DNA of 32,736 nt from Pseudomonadota bacterium. Its GTDB lineage: Bacteria > Pseudomonadota > Gammaproteobacteria > Burkholderiales > Rhodocyclaceae. This document shows, in pieces, positions 30,680-32,736 of this stretch (the first letter of the stretch is position 1; the number at the start of each line of letters is the position of its first letter). The notes beneath the pieces are model-generated. The model saw nothing but the letters and a program-made list of their open reading frames with translations. It did not search any database and was not told the DNA's origin. A program made the translations under genes and the position numbers. The DNA lies in the NCBI GenBank assembly GCA_018240585.1, contig JAFEFM010000411.1, positions 1 to 32,736 of the forward strand, written 5' to 3'.

Positions 30680-30709
30680 TTGACACACGGGCCTGCTTCG
30701 CCTTAGCAT
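30680..30709 (+). promoter_or_regulatory. rplM-rpsI promoter
   Basis: A perfect -35 TTGACA (30680-30685) is followed after 18 bases by TAGCAT (30704-30709, 4/6). Transcription would start near 30716, giving a leader of about 50 bases before the rplM ATG, long enough for the L13 leader control known in E. coli. Confidence 0.6.
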
Positions 30710-30765
30710 TGCCAGCTTTCCGTTTGGTGGCCGGCACGCAAGGCCTGACAAGATCGAGGTTTTAA

Positions 30766-31194
30766 ATGAAGACGTTTTCTGCCAAGCCGCACGAGGTAAA
30801 GCGCGACTGGTTCGTTGTCGACGGCACGGACAAGGTGCTTGGTCGCCTCGCAGCCGAAGTGGCCCGCCGCCTGCGTGGCAAACACAAAGCAATCTATACG
30901 CCGCACGTCGATACCGGTGACTTCATCGTCGTCGTCAACGTCGAAAAGCTGCGTGTGACCGGCAACAAGGCGCAGGACAAGAAGTACTATCGTCACTCCG
31001 GCTACCCTGGTGGTATCTACGAGACCAACTTCACCAAGCTGCAGCAGCGCTTCCCCGAGCGTGTGCTGGAGAAGGCCGTGAAGGGCATGCTGCCGAAGGG
31101 CCCGCTGGGTTACGCCATGCTGAAGAAGCTGAAGTGCTACGCGGGTCCGTCGCATCCGCACACCGCTCAGCAGCCGCAAGTTCTCGAGATCTGA
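30766..31194 (+). CDS. rplM: 50S ribosomal protein L13
   Basis: L13 is an early-assembling protein of the large ribosomal subunit. All 142 residues match the family, including [64 protein letters not shown] and [25 protein letters not shown] ribosome site lies seven bases before the ATG. It forms the standard rplM-rpsI operon with a 12-base gap. In E. coli, L13 represses its own operon through the leader. Confidence 0.99.
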   Translation: MKTFSAKPHEVKRDWFVVDGTDKVLGRLAAEVARRLRGKHKAIYTPHVDTGDFIVVVNVEKLRVTGNKAQDKKYYRHSGYPGGIYETNFTKLQQRFPERVLEKAVKGMLPKGPLGYAMLKKLKCYAGPSHPHTAQQPQVLEI

Positions 31195-31206
31195 AGGAGC
31201 CGATAG

Positions 31207-31599
31207 ATGGCTGTCACTTACAACTATGGTACCGGTCGCCGCAAGACTGCGGTCGCTCGCGTGTTCATCAAGCCGGGCACCGGCAATATCGTCGTCAACG
31301 GCAAGCCGGTTGACGAGTTCTTCTCGCGCGAAACCGGTCGCATGATCGTGCGTCAGCCGCTGGTGCTCACCGGCAACGAAGGCAAGTTCGACATCATGGT
31401 GAACGTCGTCGGCGGTGGTGAATCCGGCCAGGCCGGCGCCGTGCGCCACGGCATCACCCGCGCGCTGATCGACTACAGCGCCGAGCTGAAGCCGGATCTG
31501 CGTGCCGCAGGCTTCGTGACCCGCGACGCCCGTGAAGTGGAGCGCAAGAAGGTCGGCCTGCGCAAGGCCCGCCGCGCGAAGCAGTTCTCGAAGCGCTGA
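31207..31599 (+). CDS. rpsI: 30S ribosomal protein S9
   Basis: S9 belongs to the head of the small ribosomal subunit; its C-terminal tail reaches the P-site tRNA. The 130 residues show [20 protein letters not shown] at the start, [20 protein letters not shown] in the middle and the invariant basic end [17 protein letters not shown]. It has an AAGGAG ribosome site and follows rplM after 12 bases. A strong terminator follows. Confidence 0.99.
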   Translation: MAVTYNYGTGRRKTAVARVFIKPGTGNIVVNGKPVDEFFSRETGRMIVRQPLVLTGNEGKFDIMVNVVGGGESGQAGAVRHGITRALIDYSAELKPDLRAAGFVTRDAREVERKKVGLRKARRAKQFSKR

Positions 31600-31620
31600 T
31601 CCGCTTCCGCCGCATGTCGA

Positions 31621-31644
31621 AAGGCCGCCTTCGGGCGGCTTTTT
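31621..31644 (+). terminator. Intrinsic terminator of rplM-rpsI
   Basis: GCCGCC (31624-31629), TTCG loop, GGCGGC (31634-31639) and a TTTTT run form a classical terminator 22 bases after the rpsI stop. The flanking AAG and TTT extend the stem, so it may also serve the convergent proline iminopeptidase gene. Confidence 0.92.
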
Positions 31645-31667
31645 GTTTGTGTGTGCTCCGCTTTCGA

Positions 31668-32702
31668 CTAAGCGGGCTCCTCGTTCGGCCAGCCGGCGAA
31701 AGTGCCGTGGGCGAGGAAATGGTTGCCGGCGGCGACCAGGGCCTGTGTCATGGGCGCGTCGAACGGGCTGTGGCCGGCGCCATCGACCAATAACAGCCGG
31801 CTGCCGGGCAGCGCCTGGTGTAACGCCCATGCGTTCGACGGACGGCAGACCAGGTCGAGGCGGCCGTGCAGGATTGCGGTCGGCAATCCCCGCAGTGCCC
31901 GTGCGCAGTCGAGCGCGTGCGCCCTGCCGATGAAACATTCGTGGCGCAGGTAATGCGCCTGCAGCCGGTATTTGGCGAGCTGCCCGACTGCGGTTTCACG
32001 ACTCGTGGCAGCGGCGGGCGAGGGTGGAAAGCCGGGCCGCGACAGTGCTTCCTCCCAGTCCATCCAGTGGCGCACCGCCTCGACGGCTTCATCGTCGCCG
32101 TCCCCGTGCACGGTATCGAAATACCAGGCCGCGAGCGCGGCACGCCCTGCCGGCGGCGCCAGGGTGGCGAGGGCCGCCCAATGATCGGGCAGCAGTTGGC
32201 CGGCGCCGTTGAAGAACCAGTCGATGTCGTCATTCCCGGCGAGGAAGATGCCGCGCAGGATGGCGCCCAGGCAGGCTTCCCGGTGTTGCGCGCAGTAGGC
32301 GAGGGCGAGGCTCGAACCCCAGGAGCCGCCGAACACCAGCCAGCGATGCACCCCCAGGTGAGCGCGCAATCGCTCGATGTCGGCCACCAGGTCGGCGGTC
32401 GTGTTGGCCCGGCATTCGCCTGCAGGCGTGCTGCGCCCGCAACCGCGCTGGTCGAACAGCACGATGCGCCACGCCGGGTTCAGCAGCCTGCGGTGGCGCG
32501 GGCTGCAACCGCTGCCCGGTCCACCGTGCAGGAAGAGCGCCGCCGGGCCGTCCGGTGTTCCGCATTGTTCATGGTAGATGCGGTGGCCGTCGCCCACATC
32601 CAGCCAGCCTGCGTCAAAGGGCTCGATCGGCGGGAAGAGCAGATCGCGTTCGACCGAAGCCGGGATGGAGGAGGGAGAACGCGAAGGGATGGAAGAAGAC
32701 AT
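31668..32702 (-). CDS. pip: Proline iminopeptidase (alpha/beta-hydrolase, S33 family)
   Basis: This cytoplasmic enzyme removes N-terminal proline from peptides. The oxyanion-hole HGGPGSGCSPRHRRLLNP and DQRGCGRSTPAG motifs, the nucleophile elbow GGSWGSSLALAY, the acid in LHGRLDLVCRPSNAW and the histidine in GAGHSPFD give the complete catalytic set. The lid is EEALSRPGFPP-like. At 344 residues it is somewhat longer than the usual 310-330, because of a serine/proline-rich N-terminal tail before the family start LFPPIEPFDAGWLDVGDGHRIY. The ATG at 32700-32702 lacks a strong ribosome site, so the true start might be downstream, although no better codon is obvious. It is convergent with rpsI, an ordinary arrangement. 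Confidence 0.92.
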   Translation of the reverse strand: MSSSIPSRSPSSIPASVERDLLFPPIEPFDAGWLDVGDGHRIYHEQCGTPDGPAALFLHGGPGSGCSPRHRRLLNPAWRIVLFDQRGCGRSTPAGECRANTTADLVADIERLRAHLGVHRWLVFGGSWGSSLALAYCAQHREACLGAILRGIFLAGNDDIDWFFNGAGQLLPDHWAALATLAPPAGRAALAAWYFDTVHGDGDDEAVEAVRHWMDWEEALSRPGFPPSPAAATSRETAVGQLAKYRLQAHYLRHECFIGRAHALDCARALRGLPTAILHGRLDLVCRPSNAWALHQALPGSRLLLVDGAGHSPFDAPMTQALVAAGNHFLAHGTFAGWPNEEPA

Positions 32703-32736
32703 GAAAGCAGTGATCTCGTGTCCTGCGGCGGGGCGG

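Noticed and set aside
30484..30765. Open frame of 93 codons across the rplM upstream region
   Set aside because: It reads straight through a perfect intrinsic terminator and the rplM promoter, and lacks a ribosome site and coding-like composition; the RNA interpretation fits better.
1..32736. CRISPR arrays, insertion sequences, phage genes or attachment sites
   Set aside because: No regularly spaced repeats, transposase, integrase or flanking direct repeats were found; gene order and codon use look like stable core chromosome.

Overview
The window is GC-rich chromosomal DNA of a betaproteobacterium, most likely Rhodocyclales (Azoarcus/Thauera-like). This is inferred from gene content: a Coq7-type ubiquinone hydroxylase, a CNP1-like exported protein, a TIGR02099/YhdP-type giant AsmA-like protein, rplM-rpsI, divergent proS/rppH, and a rubrerythrin/GlpC-like/DUF3501 block. 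I see no phage genes, insertion sequences, CRISPR, rRNA or tRNA. Coding density is high and nearly every gene is intact; only kdpD is cut, by the window edge.

Layout. (1) 2-3240, plus strand: end of the sensor kinase KdpD, its response regulator KdpE and the potassium transporter Kup, tightly packed. (2) 3334-9339, minus strand: a conserved hypothetical protein, a SixA-like phosphohistidine phosphatase, a CYTH-CHAD protein and the glutamine synthetase adenylyltransferase GlnE. (3) 9531-17371, plus strand: YhdP-like protein, a nitrilase-family amidohydrolase, TldD and an HD-GYP-type protein. (4) 17436-21065, minus strand: a GlrK / QseG-like lipoprotein / GlrR (sigma54 activator) two-component operon ending in a 64-residue exported protein. 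(5) 21413-22021, plus strand: a bactofilin, convergent with an operon of proS and a lytic transglycosylase (22027-24434, minus). (6) 24596-29635, plus strand: rppH, a CBS-pair protein, rubrerythrin, a GlpC-like iron-sulfur protein, DUF3501, CNP1-like and coq7, the last four joined by overlapping stop and start codons. (7) 29733-30152, minus: an OsmC-like protein. (8) 30766-31599, plus: rplM-rpsI. (9) 31668-32702, minus: proline iminopeptidase.

Two non-coding stretches stand out. The 347-bp gap 21066-21412, between the GlrK/GlrR operon and the bactofilin gene, holds a near-consensus sigma54 -24/-12 promoter, a consensus-matching IHF site and two TGTC-N10-GACA-type sites. That motif is the one known for enterobacterial GlrR, so I infer that the neighbouring two-component system drives the bactofilin. 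The 613-bp gap 30153-30765 holds a perfect intrinsic terminator that no upstream protein gene can own. It is preceded by a plausible promoter, an FNR/ANR-like box and a CU-rich stretch with two CCTCC (anti-Shine-Dalgarno) motifs. I read this as a candidate small regulatory RNA, or alternatively an attenuated rplM leader.

The other themes are housekeeping: potassium homeostasis, nitrogen assimilation control, envelope maintenance, oxygen/peroxide and iron-sulfur chemistry, and translation.
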